Positions 20,677 to 29,036 of a stretch of DNA of 33,593 nt are shown piece by piece (within the stretch, counting starts at the first letter, position 1; every line of letters starts with the position of its first letter). This DNA is from an uncultured Pelagibacteraceae bacterium. GTDB lineage: Bacteria; Pseudomonadota; Alphaproteobacteria; Pelagibacterales; Pelagibacteraceae. The stretch covers positions 1-33,593 of the forward strand of contig CACDHZ010000001.1 in the NCBI GenBank assembly GCA_902552705.1. Direction: 5' to 3'. Position numbers and translations under genes: made by a program. The notes beneath the pieces were generated by a model. It was not told where the DNA came from. It worked only from the letters and a program-made list of their open reading frames with translations, and did no database searches.

Positions 20677-21462
20677 TTAAGTAATATTTTTTGGATCTGG
20701 CATTCCTACTTTGTTATATCCAGCATCTACATAGTGGATTTCACCAGTAACACCATTTGCAAGATCGCTTAATAGATATAATGCTGAATTTCCAACATCA
20801 TGAATATCGACATTTCTTCTTAGAAAAGAATGATCTTCATTCCATTTATATAAGAATTTTGCATCTCCAATAGCTGAAGCCGCCAATGTTTTAATAGGTC
20901 CTGCACTTATTGCATTTACCCTCACACCTTTAGTACCCAAATCTCTTGCAAGATACTTGACACTTGCTTCTAACGCCGATTTGCAAACACCCATCACATT
21001 ATAATTAGGAATAGCTTTAGTAGACTCATAAGTTAAAGTTAACAAGCTTCCACCTTTTCGTAATACTTTGGATGACTCTTTTGCAACTTCCGTAAAAGAA
21101 AAACATGAAATTAACATACTTCTCAAAAAATTTTCTCTAGTAGTATTCAAATATTCTCCAGATAATTCTGATTTATCTGAAAATGCAACTGCGTGTACAA
21201 CAAAATCTATTTCTCCCCATTGAGATTTTATATCTTCAAAAAGTTTTATAACTTCCTCTTTTTTTTCAACATCACAACTGAACGTTATCTTTGAATTTAA
21301 TTTTTCTGCTAAAGGTATAACTCTTTTTTTTAAAGCATCTCCTAAATAAGTAAATGATAACTCCGCACCAGCTTCTGCGAGTTTTTGTGAAATACCCCAT
21401 GCAATAGATCTTTCATTGGCGACACCCATGATTAATCCTTTTTTACCTTTCATTAAACTCAT
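20677..21462 (-). CDS. fabI: Enoyl-[ACP] reductase (NADH)
   Basis: GKKGLIMGVANERSIAWGISQKLAEAGAELSFTY; RVNAISAGPIKTLAA. Confidence 0.97.
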   Translation of the reverse strand: MSLMKGKKGLIMGVANERSIAWGISQKLAEAGAELSFTYLGDALKKRVIPLAEKLNSKITFSCDVEKKEEVIKLFEDIKSQWGEIDFVVHAVAFSDKSELSGEYLNTTRENFLRSMLISCFSFTEVAKESSKVLRKGGSLLTLTYESTKAIPNYNVMGVCKSALEASVKYLARDLGTKGVRVNAISAGPIKTLAASAIGDAKFLYKWNEDHSFLRRNVDIHDVGNSALYLLSDLANGVTGEIHYVDAGYNKVGMPDPKNIT

Positions 21463-21464
21463 AA

Positions 21465-22676
21465 TTAAACCTTCTCAAAAACTAAAGTTGCATTTGTTCC
21501 ACCAAACCCAAAGCTGTTAGACATTATAGAATTTAAAGTGATATCTTTTTCAACTTTTGTAACTATAGGATATTTTTTTGCTTCATCATCTATATCAGTT
21601 ATATTTACTGATGCCGAAATAAAATTATTTTTCATCATAATTAAACTATAAACTGCTTCATGTACTGAGGTTGCTCCCAAAGAGTGTCCAGAAAGAGATT
21701 TTGTAGAACTTATTTTAGGGATGTTTTCTTTAAATACTTCTCCTACTGCTTTTAGTTCAGTTATATCTCCTACTGGAGTTGAAGTTCCATGAGTATTAAT
21801 ATAATCAATCTTATTTTTACTGGTACTTAAAGCCATTTGCATACATCTAACTGCTCCTTCACCTGAGGGCGCTACCATGTCATATCCATCAGAAGTAGCT
21901 CCATAACCAGTCAACTCAGCATAAATTTTTGCCCCTCTTGCTTTAGCATGTTCATATTCTTCTAAAACTAAAACTCCACCACCACCAGATATTACAAATC
22001 CATCCCTAGTTTTATCGTATGGTCTAGATGCTTTTTCTGGAATATCATTATATTTAGAAGAAAGAGCTGTCATTGCATCAAACATTGCTGTCATAGCAAA
22101 GTGAACTTCATCGCTTCCTCCTGCAAATATAATTTTTTGTTTCCCTAGTTGAATTAATTCCATAGCATTTCCAATACAATGTCCACTAGTTGCACATGCT
22201 GAGCTAATTGTATAATTAACACCTTTAATTTTAAATGGTACTGCTAGTGTAGCAGAAGCAGTACTGGACATTGTTCTTGGAACTACAAATGGTCCCATTT
22301 TTTTTGGATTTTTTTCTCTAGTTTTGTCAGCAGCTAGAATAACATTTTGAATTGATGGTCCGCCAGATCCCATAATCATACCAGTAGAGGAATTACTTAT
22401 ATCTTTTTCTTCTAACCCCGAATCTTTAACAGCCTCTGCCATAGAAATATAGTTATAAGCTGAACCAGGCCCCATAAATCTTATAAATTTTCTATCAACA
22501 TGATCTTCAAGTTTAATATTAGGTTTACCATGTACATGACTTTTTAGATTGTACTCTTTATATTCTTCAGAAAAAGTAATTCCAGATTTGGAATTTAATA
22601 GAGATTTATAGACCTCTTCCTGGTTATTACCTAAACAAGATACAACTCCAATTCCAGTAATAACTACTCTTTTCAT
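21465..22676 (-). CDS. fabB: 3-oxoacyl-[ACP] synthase I
   Basis: [16 protein letters not shown] active-site Cys; [25 protein letters not shown]. Confidence 0.96.
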   Translation of the reverse strand: MKRVVITGIGVVSCLGNNQEEVYKSLLNSKSGITFSEEYKEYNLKSHVHGKPNIKLEDHVDRKFIRFMGPGSAYNYISMAEAVKDSGLEEKDISNSSTGMIMGSGGPSIQNVILAADKTREKNPKKMGPFVVPRTMSSTASATLAVPFKIKGVNYTISSACATSGHCIGNAMELIQLGKQKIIFAGGSDEVHFAMTAMFDAMTALSSKYNDIPEKASRPYDKTRDGFVISGGGGVLVLEEYEHAKARGAKIYAELTGYGATSDGYDMVAPSGEGAVRCMQMALSTSKNKIDYINTHGTSTPVGDITELKAVGEVFKENIPKISSTKSLSGHSLGATSVHEAVYSLIMMKNNFISASVNITDIDDEAKKYPIVTKVEKDITLNSIMSNSFGFGGTNATLVFEKV

Positions 22677-23176
22677 TATTTAAATAATCCTACTTTTAAA
22701 TTTTCTGCTGAATAGATTTTTTTTTCATCTGCAAGCAAAACTCCATTTGCTAAACCAACTGTTGTTCCACCAGGAGACATAATTTTTTTCATATCAATTA
22801 TATATTTCGCTCTCTTTACTTTCTTTAAAACTTCACCAGTAAATTTTACAGTACCAACTCCTAAGGCTCTACCTTTTCCAGGATTGCCAAGCCATCCTAA
22901 GTAAAAACCTACCAGTTGCCACATTGCATCTAAACCTAAACATCCAGGCATTACTGGGTCATCTTTAAAATGACAGTTAAAAAACCAAAGATCATCTTTT
23001 ATATCTAATTCAGCTTTAATTGAGCCTTTTTTAAACTCTCCACTATCATCATTGATATCAGTTATTCTATCAAACATTAGCATTGGTGGAAGTGGTAATT
23101 TTGCATTACCAGGCCCAAAAAGCTCTCCATTTGCACAGTTTATTAGCTCATCATATGTAAATGAGTTTTTTTTCAT
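22676..23176 (-). CDS. fabA: 3-hydroxydecanoyl-[ACP] dehydratase/isomerase
   Basis: [35 protein letters not shown]; likely start [11 protein letters not shown] (23176) rather than track start 23248. Confidence 0.95.
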   Translation of the reverse strand: MKKNSFTYDELINCANGELFGPGNAKLPLPPMLMFDRITDINDDSGEFKKGSIKAELDIKDDLWFFNCHFKDDPVMPGCLGLDAMWQLVGFYLGWLGNPGKGRALGVGTVKFTGEVLKKVKRAKYIIDMKKIMSPGGTTVGLANGVLLADEKKIYSAENLKVGLFK

Positions 23177-23228
23177 AAATTTAAGAACCTTTATTACTTG
23201 ATTTATTAAGATTATAATATACAAATAG

Positions 23229-23245
23229 TTTAGAATAATTATAAA
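23229..23245. promoter_or_regulatory. ICE-like (Irr) operator in the fabA/irr divergent promoter
   Basis: TTTAGAATAATTATAAA, one mismatch from the dyad TTTAGAATNATTCTAAA. Confidence 0.65.
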
Positions 23246-23250
23246 CAATT

Positions 23251-23679
23251 ATGACAAATTTTGACATTTATACTAAAAAACTAAGAAATTCTGGGTTAAG
23301 ACCGACAAAACAAAGATTAAAAATATGCGAGGTTCTTTTTTCGCCAGAAAAAACTTTTCACTTTACAATAAATGATTTAACTAAAATTCTTCAGGATAAA
23401 TTGAGCGAGAAAATTGCTTTAGCTACTGTTTATAACACTGTTCATGCCTTTAAAAAAAAAGGTTATTTAAAGGAGATATCAATTAATAGTGATAAAAGTT
23501 ATTTTGATACAAATACTACTGAACATCATCATTTTTTTGATGAAGATACAAATGAGCTAATTGACTGCGGAAACAACGAGATTGATTCAGTTAATGTTAA
23601 ACAAAACATAACTGGGAAAAAAATAAAGTCAGTAGAAGTATTAGTCAAAGTTGCAACTGATAATCAAAATCAAAATTAA
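23251..23679 (+). CDS. irr: Fur-family iron response regulator Irr
   Basis: Fur fold LRNSGLRPTKQRLKICEVLF...ALATVYNTVHAFKKKGYLKEI with an EHHHFFDEDTNELIDC triple-His segment; divergent from fabA-fabB. Confidence 0.88.
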   Translation: MTNFDIYTKKLRNSGLRPTKQRLKICEVLFSPEKTFHFTINDLTKILQDKLSEKIALATVYNTVHAFKKKGYLKEISINSDKSYFDTNTTEHHHFFDEDTNELIDCGNNEIDSVNVKQNITGKKIKSVEVLVKVATDNQNQN

Positions 23680-23708
23680 TTCAATTATTTCAATAATTTA
23701 ACAATCAT

Positions 23709-23725
23709 TTTAAAATAATTCTAAA
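23709..23725. promoter_or_regulatory. ICE-like (Irr) operator 1 upstream of rubrerythrin
   Basis: TTTAAAATAATTCTAAA; one mismatch from the ICE-type dyad; just upstream of a TTGACA -35. Confidence 0.65.
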
Positions 23726-23728
23726 CTG

Positions 23729-23758
23729 TTGACATGTAGTTTGGAATGATTATATATT
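23729..23758 (+). promoter_or_regulatory. Sigma70-like promoter for rubrerythrin
   Basis: TTGACA (23729-23734), N18, TATATT (23753-23758); an imperfect second ICE-like half dyad TTTGGAATGATTATATA spans 23740-23756. Confidence 0.6.
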
Positions 23759-23780
23759 TAATTAAATCAAGGAGAAAAAT

Positions 23781-24197
23781 ATGTCATTAAAAGGAAGTAA
23801 AACAGAGGAAAACTTAAAGGCAGCATTTGCTGGCGAAAGTCAAGCTAACAGACGTTATTTATATTTTGCTCAAAAAGCTGATATTGAGGGTTATAATGAC
23901 GTCGCAACTGTATTCAGGTCTACTGCAGAGGGTGAAACTGGACACGCACATGGACACTTGGAATATTTGGAGGAAGTTGGAGATCCAGCTACAGGTAAAC
24001 CAATTGGTGAAACTAAAGCTAATTTAGCTTCAGCTGTTGCCGGTGAAACACATGAGTACACAGATATGTACCCTGGTATGGCAAAAACAGCAAGAGAAGA
24101 AGGTTTTGAAGAAATTGCAGATTGGTTTGAAACTTTAGCAAAAGCTGAAAAATCTCACGCAGGTAAATTTCAAAAGACTCTAGAATCTATCGCGTAA
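23781..24197 (+). CDS. Rubrerythrin, diiron domain only (no rubredoxin domain)
   Basis: AAFAGESQANRRYLYFAQKAD...EGETGHAHGHLEYLEEVGDP...AGETHEYTDMYPGMAKTAREEGF...EKSHAGKF; preceded by an AAGGAG SD; contains no cysteine. Confidence 0.97.
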   Translation: MSLKGSKTEENLKAAFAGESQANRRYLYFAQKADIEGYNDVATVFRSTAEGETGHAHGHLEYLEEVGDPATGKPIGETKANLASAVAGETHEYTDMYPGMAKTAREEGFEEIADWFETLAKAEKSHAGKFQKTLESIA

Positions 24198-24211
24198 ATA
24201 AAATTAATTTA

Positions 24212-24233
24212 TGGTGGAGATATATCTCCACCA
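24212..24233. repeat. Perfect 22-bp palindrome between rubrerythrin and the Fe-S gene
   Basis: TGGTGGAGATATATCTCCACCA; stable GC-rich arms, not followed by a T run on the + strand. Confidence 0.95.
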
Positions 24234-24255
24234 AAAATCTCTAAATTTAAAGTGT

Positions 24256-25587
24256 ATGAAAAAAGAAGGTAGTACAGAAGCACCTGTAAGACATCCAATA
24301 GATTTTGAACATCCGGATTTTTTGAATCCAGAAAAATTAGATGCTGAAATGCGAAGAGTATTCGATATCTGTCATGGATGTAGAAGATGTTTTAACTTGT
24401 GTGATTCATTTCCAAAATTGTTCGATATGATTGACGAGTCAGAAAATGAAGATGTTGAAAGTTTATCTAGTCAACAGTTTGAGCCAGTAGTTGATGCGTG
24501 TACTTTATGTGATATGTGCTTTATGACCAAGTGTCCTTATGTGCCTCCACATGATTTTAATTTAGATTTTCCACATTTAATGTTGAGATACAGATCTGCT
24601 CAAAAAAAATTAAATAAATTACCTTTTGTACCATATCAATTAGCCCAAATTGATAGAAATGCAAAAATTGGTGTCATGTTATCATCATTAGTAAATTGGG
24701 TTTCTAATATAAAAAATAAAATTTTTAGAAAAATATTAGAATTATTTGCTGGAATTGATATGAAAGTTAAACTTCCAGTTTATAATTCAGAAACATTTAC
24801 AAAATATTTTAAAAAAAATAATGATATGATAAATGCAGATGCACCATCAAAAAATAGAAAAGTTGTAATTTATTCAACGTGCTTTGTTAATTTTAATAAA
24901 AAAGATACAGGAGTAGCAGCTTTAAAAGTTTTAAAAAAAAATGGTGTTGAGGTTCAAGAAGCCTATCCTGGATGTTGTGGTATGCCTTTTCTAGAACAAG
25001 CAGATTTACCTAAAGTCGTTGAACAAGCTAAAAAAGTATCTAAGGATTTATTGGAATGGATTAATAAAGGTTATCAAGTAGTTACACTAACGGCTAGTTG
25101 TGGTTTAATGTTGAAGTTTGAATGGCCTTTACTTTTACCAAATGATGAAAAAATCAAAAAACTCTCAAAAAATGTAAGTGATATAGATGAATATATCGTT
25201 GATATTGCACAGAACGAGGGCTTAGCTGATGGTCTTAACGAAATTGATGGTGGAGTAACAGTTCATCATGCTTGTCATGCAAGAGCTCAAAACATGGGCA
25301 TTAAAGCAAGAGATATGTTGAAGTTTATTCCAAATATAAAAATTGATGTTGTCGAAAGATGTGCCGGACATGGAGGAACGTTTGGAGTTATGAAAGACAC
25401 ACATAAACTTGCAATGAAAGTTGGAAGACCAACGGCAAGACAGATTAAAAATAAAAATAATAAATACATGGCATCAGATTGTCCTTTAGCCGGAAAACAT
25501 TTAAAGCAATTAGAAATAGATACAAATATTTCTAATGATGAGGCACTACACCCCATAGAATTAATGGCAAAAAGTTATAAGTTATAA
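24256..25587 (+). CDS. Heterodisulfide reductase/GlpC-like Fe-S oxidoreductase (two 4Fe-4S motifs plus CCG domains)
   Basis: CHGCRRCFNLC and CTLCDMCFMTKCPY clusters; YPGCCGMPF; HHACHAR; RCAGHGGTFG; ATG at 24256 preferred since the 24211 start lies in the palindrome. Confidence 0.9.
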   Translation: MKKEGSTEAPVRHPIDFEHPDFLNPEKLDAEMRRVFDICHGCRRCFNLCDSFPKLFDMIDESENEDVESLSSQQFEPVVDACTLCDMCFMTKCPYVPPHDFNLDFPHLMLRYRSAQKKLNKLPFVPYQLAQIDRNAKIGVMLSSLVNWVSNIKNKIFRKILELFAGIDMKVKLPVYNSETFTKYFKKNNDMINADAPSKNRKVVIYSTCFVNFNKKDTGVAALKVLKKNGVEVQEAYPGCCGMPFLEQADLPKVVEQAKKVSKDLLEWINKGYQVVTLTASCGLMLKFEWPLLLPNDEKIKKLSKNVSDIDEYIVDIAQNEGLADGLNEIDGGVTVHHACHARAQNMGIKARDMLKFIPNIKIDVVERCAGHGGTFGVMKDTHKLAMKVGRPTARQIKNKNNKYMASDCPLAGKHLKQLEIDTNISNDEALHPIELMAKSYKL

Positions 25588-25594
25588 ATTAATC

Positions 25595-26188
25595 ATGAGT
25601 AAAGAAAAAAGATTAATAGAAAAAACAGACTTAATTCCAATTGATGTTTATACAAACAGTAGAAAACAGATTAGAAAAGAACTTGTAGAATTTAAAAAAG
25701 ATAGAAGAGTTGCAATAGGTCCCTATGCAACTTTTTACTTTGAGAGCTTTGAAACTATGTTAGCTCAAGTTCAGGAAATGCTATATATTGAAAAAGGTGG
25801 AGATGAGCAATTAAAAGATGAGTTAATTGCATATAACCCCTTAGTTCCGAATGGAAAAGAACTTACAGCAACGGTGATGTTTGAAATAGATAATCCAGTA
25901 TCTAGAGCGGCTTTTTTGGGAAAAGTTGGCGGGATAGAGGAAAAAATATTTATGAAAATTGACAACGAAAATGTTAAAGCAGTTTCTGAGAAAGATGTAG
26001 ATAGAACTTCAGATGAGGGAAAAGCTTCCTCAGTACAATTCATTCACTTTAAATTGAATGATAATCAAATTACTAAATTTAAATCAGGTAATGTGGACAT
26101 CGAAATTGGTATTAATCATAAGGAGTACGCGCATACTACAAAATTATCTGTAGATACTATTAAAGCATTATCAGCTGATTTTATTTAA
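25595..26188 (+). CDS. DUF3501-family protein
   Basis: LIPIDVYTNSRKQIRKELVEFKKDRRVAIGPYATFYFESFETMLAQVQEML; follows rubrerythrin and the Fe-S protein, as this family commonly does. Confidence 0.82.
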   Translation: MSKEKRLIEKTDLIPIDVYTNSRKQIRKELVEFKKDRRVAIGPYATFYFESFETMLAQVQEMLYIEKGGDEQLKDELIAYNPLVPNGKELTATVMFEIDNPVSRAAFLGKVGGIEEKIFMKIDNENVKAVSEKDVDRTSDEGKASSVQFIHFKLNDNQITKFKSGNVDIEIGINHKEYAHTTKLSVDTIKALSADFI

Positions 26189-26642
26189 TAGCTCCCCACA
26201 CGTTATCAGTTTTAATCCATCCGCTATAATTTTCAGTTTTTATATTACACCAACTTTTTTCACATTTTTTAATTACTAATAATCTTCCTTTTTCTAGCCT
26301 AGCTATAGGCTTTGAAAAGTTTGAAGCTTTTTGAAATAAAATTTTATTTTCTAAAACAATAATTGAATTAGCTTTTTTCAGTTGTGAAACATGTATCCAT
26401 CCACTATTATTTTTTAAATCGATAATTCTTTTAAAATTTTCTTTTTCATCTATTTGCTTTACAGGCAAATTTTTTTTTTTATAAACATATTTAATCTCTG
26501 AGTCGAAACTTGGATTATATCTAACATTGACTGTATCTTTTTTTAAAGATAAAAATTTTTCTTCAGCATAAGCAAATTTAATCAGTAAGATTAGTACAAA
26601 TAAAATAAAAGTACATATTTTTTTATTTATCCGCATAAACAA
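26181..26642 (-). CDS. Exported protein with bacterial SH3-like domains
   Basis: Signal-peptide-like N-terminus; DTVNVRYNPSFDSEIKYVYKKKNLPVKQI...SGWIHVSQL and WCNIKTENYSGWIKTDNVWG repeats. Confidence 0.85.
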   Translation of the reverse strand: MFMRINKKICTFILFVLILLIKFAYAEEKFLSLKKDTVNVRYNPSFDSEIKYVYKKKNLPVKQIDEKENFKRIIDLKNNSGWIHVSQLKKANSIIVLENKILFQKASNFSKPIARLEKGRLLVIKKCEKSWCNIKTENYSGWIKTDNVWGAIK

Positions 26643-27382
26643 TTATTTCTTTTTTTTAATTTAACTAATCTGAATTTTAAATTAAGTAAATCTAAAATAA
26701 ATATATATCCGTCAAGTCCTATTCCAATATTTAATATTTTTTTTAATACTTCATTTGCTTGAATTATTCCGACTATACCAGCGACAGTCCCAAGGATTCC
26801 TTCAGACTCACAGTTTAAAAAATCTTCTGAAATATTTGATTGTTGAAAAAAACATCTCAAACAAGGAATTTTTTTATTTTTAAAATTAAAAGTGAATATA
26901 TGGCCATCAAATTTACTTATTGCTCCAGTAACTAGAATCTTTTTAAATTTCAAACAAAAATCATTTATTAATAATTTAGTTTTAAAGTTATCAGATCCAT
27001 CAACAATATAATCATAATCATTAATAATTTTTTTAAAATTTTTTTTATTCAATCTAATATTAAAGACTTTTACTTGAGTATTAGGATTTATTTTTTTAAC
27101 TTTATCTTTTGTTATTTTTACTTTAAATTTTCCAATATCGTCTGTATTGTAAAGACTTTGCCTATGTAAATTAGATAGACTTACTCTGTCATCATCAATA
27201 ATCCCTAATAATCCAACACCAGCCCTTGAAAGATATTCAGCTACAGGAGATCCAAGGCCACCCGCTCCTATTATTAAAACTTTTGAAGAAAGAATTTTTT
27301 TTTGTCCTATTACTCCTATATCTTTAAGAACTATTTGTCTTGAAAATCTCTCTATTAATTTTTTATTTAATTGGCTTTTCAT
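26627..27382 (-). CDS. ThiF/MoeB/HesA-family E1-like adenylyltransferase
   Basis: RFSRQIVLKDIGVIGQKKILSSKVLIIGAGGLGSPVAEYLSRAGVG; SNLHRQSLY; DGSDNFKTK; CLRC. Confidence 0.93.
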   Translation of the reverse strand: MKSQLNKKLIERFSRQIVLKDIGVIGQKKILSSKVLIIGAGGLGSPVAEYLSRAGVGLLGIIDDDRVSLSNLHRQSLYNTDDIGKFKVKITKDKVKKINPNTQVKVFNIRLNKKNFKKIINDYDYIVDGSDNFKTKLLINDFCLKFKKILVTGAISKFDGHIFTFNFKNKKIPCLRCFFQQSNISEDFLNCESEGILGTVAGIVGIIQANEVLKKILNIGIGLDGYIFILDLLNLKFRLVKLKKRNNCLCG

Positions 27383-27816
27383 TTGCCAGTTGAGCCAAAT
27401 CCACCTTCACCTCTAACTGTATCAGGTAAATTATCTGTTTCTTCAAATCTTATTTTAGCAACAGGTGCTAGAATCATTTGTGCAACTCTATCTTTATTAT
27501 TAATTACAAAATCCTTCTTACCATGATTAAAAAGAATAATTTTAATTTCACCTCTATAATCACTATCTATAGTTCCTGGTGTATTTAATACTGTTACATT
27601 ATTTTTTGCTGCTAAGCCTGAACGTGGACGAATTTGTATCTCGTAATCGCTTGAGAAAGCTACAGAAAGTCCAGTAGGTATTAAGTATGAGCAATTTGGA
27701 GCTATTTTAATTGGCTTATCTATAAAAGCCATTAAATCAACACCAGATGCTCCATTAGTTTTATAGTTTGGTAATTCTACATCAGGATTTAATTTTTTAA
27801 TTAATACTTTTACCAT
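27379..27816 (-). CDS. dut: dUTP diphosphatase
   Basis: GASGVDLMA, RPRSGLAAKN, GTIDSDYRGE, RVAQMIL, GEGGFGSTGK. Confidence 0.98.
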   Translation of the reverse strand: MVKVLIKKLNPDVELPNYKTNGASGVDLMAFIDKPIKIAPNCSYLIPTGLSVAFSSDYEIQIRPRSGLAAKNNVTVLNTPGTIDSDYRGEIKIILFNHGKKDFVINNKDRVAQMILAPVAKIRFEETDNLPDTVRGEGGFGSTGK

Positions 27817-27822
27817 TAAATC

Positions 27823-29028
27823 TTAATTTAAATGCTCAACGACTCTATCAACTATTTCTTCTGAAATTTCAGACTTTTTCTTTATTTCAATTTTTTCATC
27901 TTTAAATTTTTTGTTTTTATAAAAGATTGAAACTTCATTATAATTGGAGTCAAATCCAATTGATTTATTTGATACATCATTAGCAATTACCCAATCACAA
28001 TTTTTTTCTGCTAATTTTTTTTTGGCATTCTCTGAGATGTTATTAGTTTCTGCAGCAAAACCAATTACTAATTTTGGTCTTAGGTAATTGTGGTTTGATA
28101 CATAATTTAAAATATCAATATTCTTTTCAAGTTCTAAGTTCAAACTATCTTTTTTTTTAATCTTTTTGTTCATTTTTTCTATTATTTTATAATCAGCTAC
28201 AGCTGCTGAAAATATTGCTACATCTACTGGTAAATTTTTTTGAGTAGCCTTGAACATTTCATCAGCTGTTTCAACTTTTACTAAATCTATATTATTATCG
28301 ACTTGTATATTAGTTGGACCTGAAATAAGAGTTGTTTGAAATCCTCTAATAGCTAGTGCTTTTGCCAAAGCATACCCTTGTTTTCCTGATGATTTATTTG
28401 TTATATATCTGACAGGATCAATATATTCGTTAGTTGGTCCTGCGGTTACTAAAGCTTTTAATTTTCTATTTTTATTTAATTGATCGAAATAAATCTTTAC
28501 ATTTGAAAATATATCTTTTGGTTCACTCATTTTACCTTCACCAAATTCTCCACAAGCCATATCTCCAATATCAGGACCAATTATTTTATAACCATAAGAT
28601 TTTAATGTAGAAATATTTTTATGAGTTGAGGGGTGCTCCCACATTCTAACATTCATAGCTGGTGCTAAAAAAACATTTTTATCTGATGCAAGAACTACTG
28701 TTGAAGCCAAGTCATCAGAAGATCCAGAACTTAATTTTGAGATAGTATTAGCAGTGGCAGGTGCAATTAGTATTAAATCAGCCCATCTAGATAAAGATAT
28801 ATGATCCATTTCTGTTTCATTTTCAGTATCAAATAGATCGTCATAAACTTTTCCATGAGAAAGAGAGGCAACAGACAGAGGTGTAACAAATTCCTTAGCA
28901 CTTTTAGTAAGGACAGTTTTAATTTCTACATTTTGTTTTTTAAACAGTCTAATAAGCTCTAAACTTTTATAAGCAGCTATTCCTCCACATATTATTAAAA
29001 GTATTTTTTTTTGTGATAAATTATTCAT
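27823..29028 (-). CDS. coaBC: Bifunctional phosphopantothenoylcysteine decarboxylase/ligase
   Basis: ICGGIAAYKSLELIRLFKK; FLAPAMNVRMWEHP; TAGPTNEYIDPVRYITNKSSGKQGYALA. Confidence 0.97.
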   Translation of the reverse strand: MNNLSQKKILLIICGGIAAYKSLELIRLFKKQNVEIKTVLTKSAKEFVTPLSVASLSHGKVYDDLFDTENETEMDHISLSRWADLILIAPATANTISKLSSGSSDDLASTVVLASDKNVFLAPAMNVRMWEHPSTHKNISTLKSYGYKIIGPDIGDMACGEFGEGKMSEPKDIFSNVKIYFDQLNKNRKLKALVTAGPTNEYIDPVRYITNKSSGKQGYALAKALAIRGFQTTLISGPTNIQVDNNIDLVKVETADEMFKATQKNLPVDVAIFSAAVADYKIIEKMNKKIKKKDSLNLELEKNIDILNYVSNHNYLRPKLVIGFAAETNNISENAKKKLAEKNCDWVIANDVSNKSIGFDSNYNEVSIFYKNKKFKDEKIEIKKKSEISEEIVDRVVEHLN

Positions 29029-29036
29029 GTTGTAAA

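Noticed and set aside
23827-24027. 66-aa + ORF inside rubrerythrin
   Set aside because: Out-of-frame shadow of a strongly conserved gene
24211-24255. Upstream start giving MVEIYLHQKSLNLKC extension of the Fe-S protein
   Set aside because: The extension is encoded by the perfect palindrome and no SD was seen; ATG 24256 is more plausible
25222-26043. Minus-strand ORFs 25222-25404, 25287-25556, 25771-26043
   Set aside because: Antisense shadows of the Fe-S protein and DUF3501 frames, with no domain-like content
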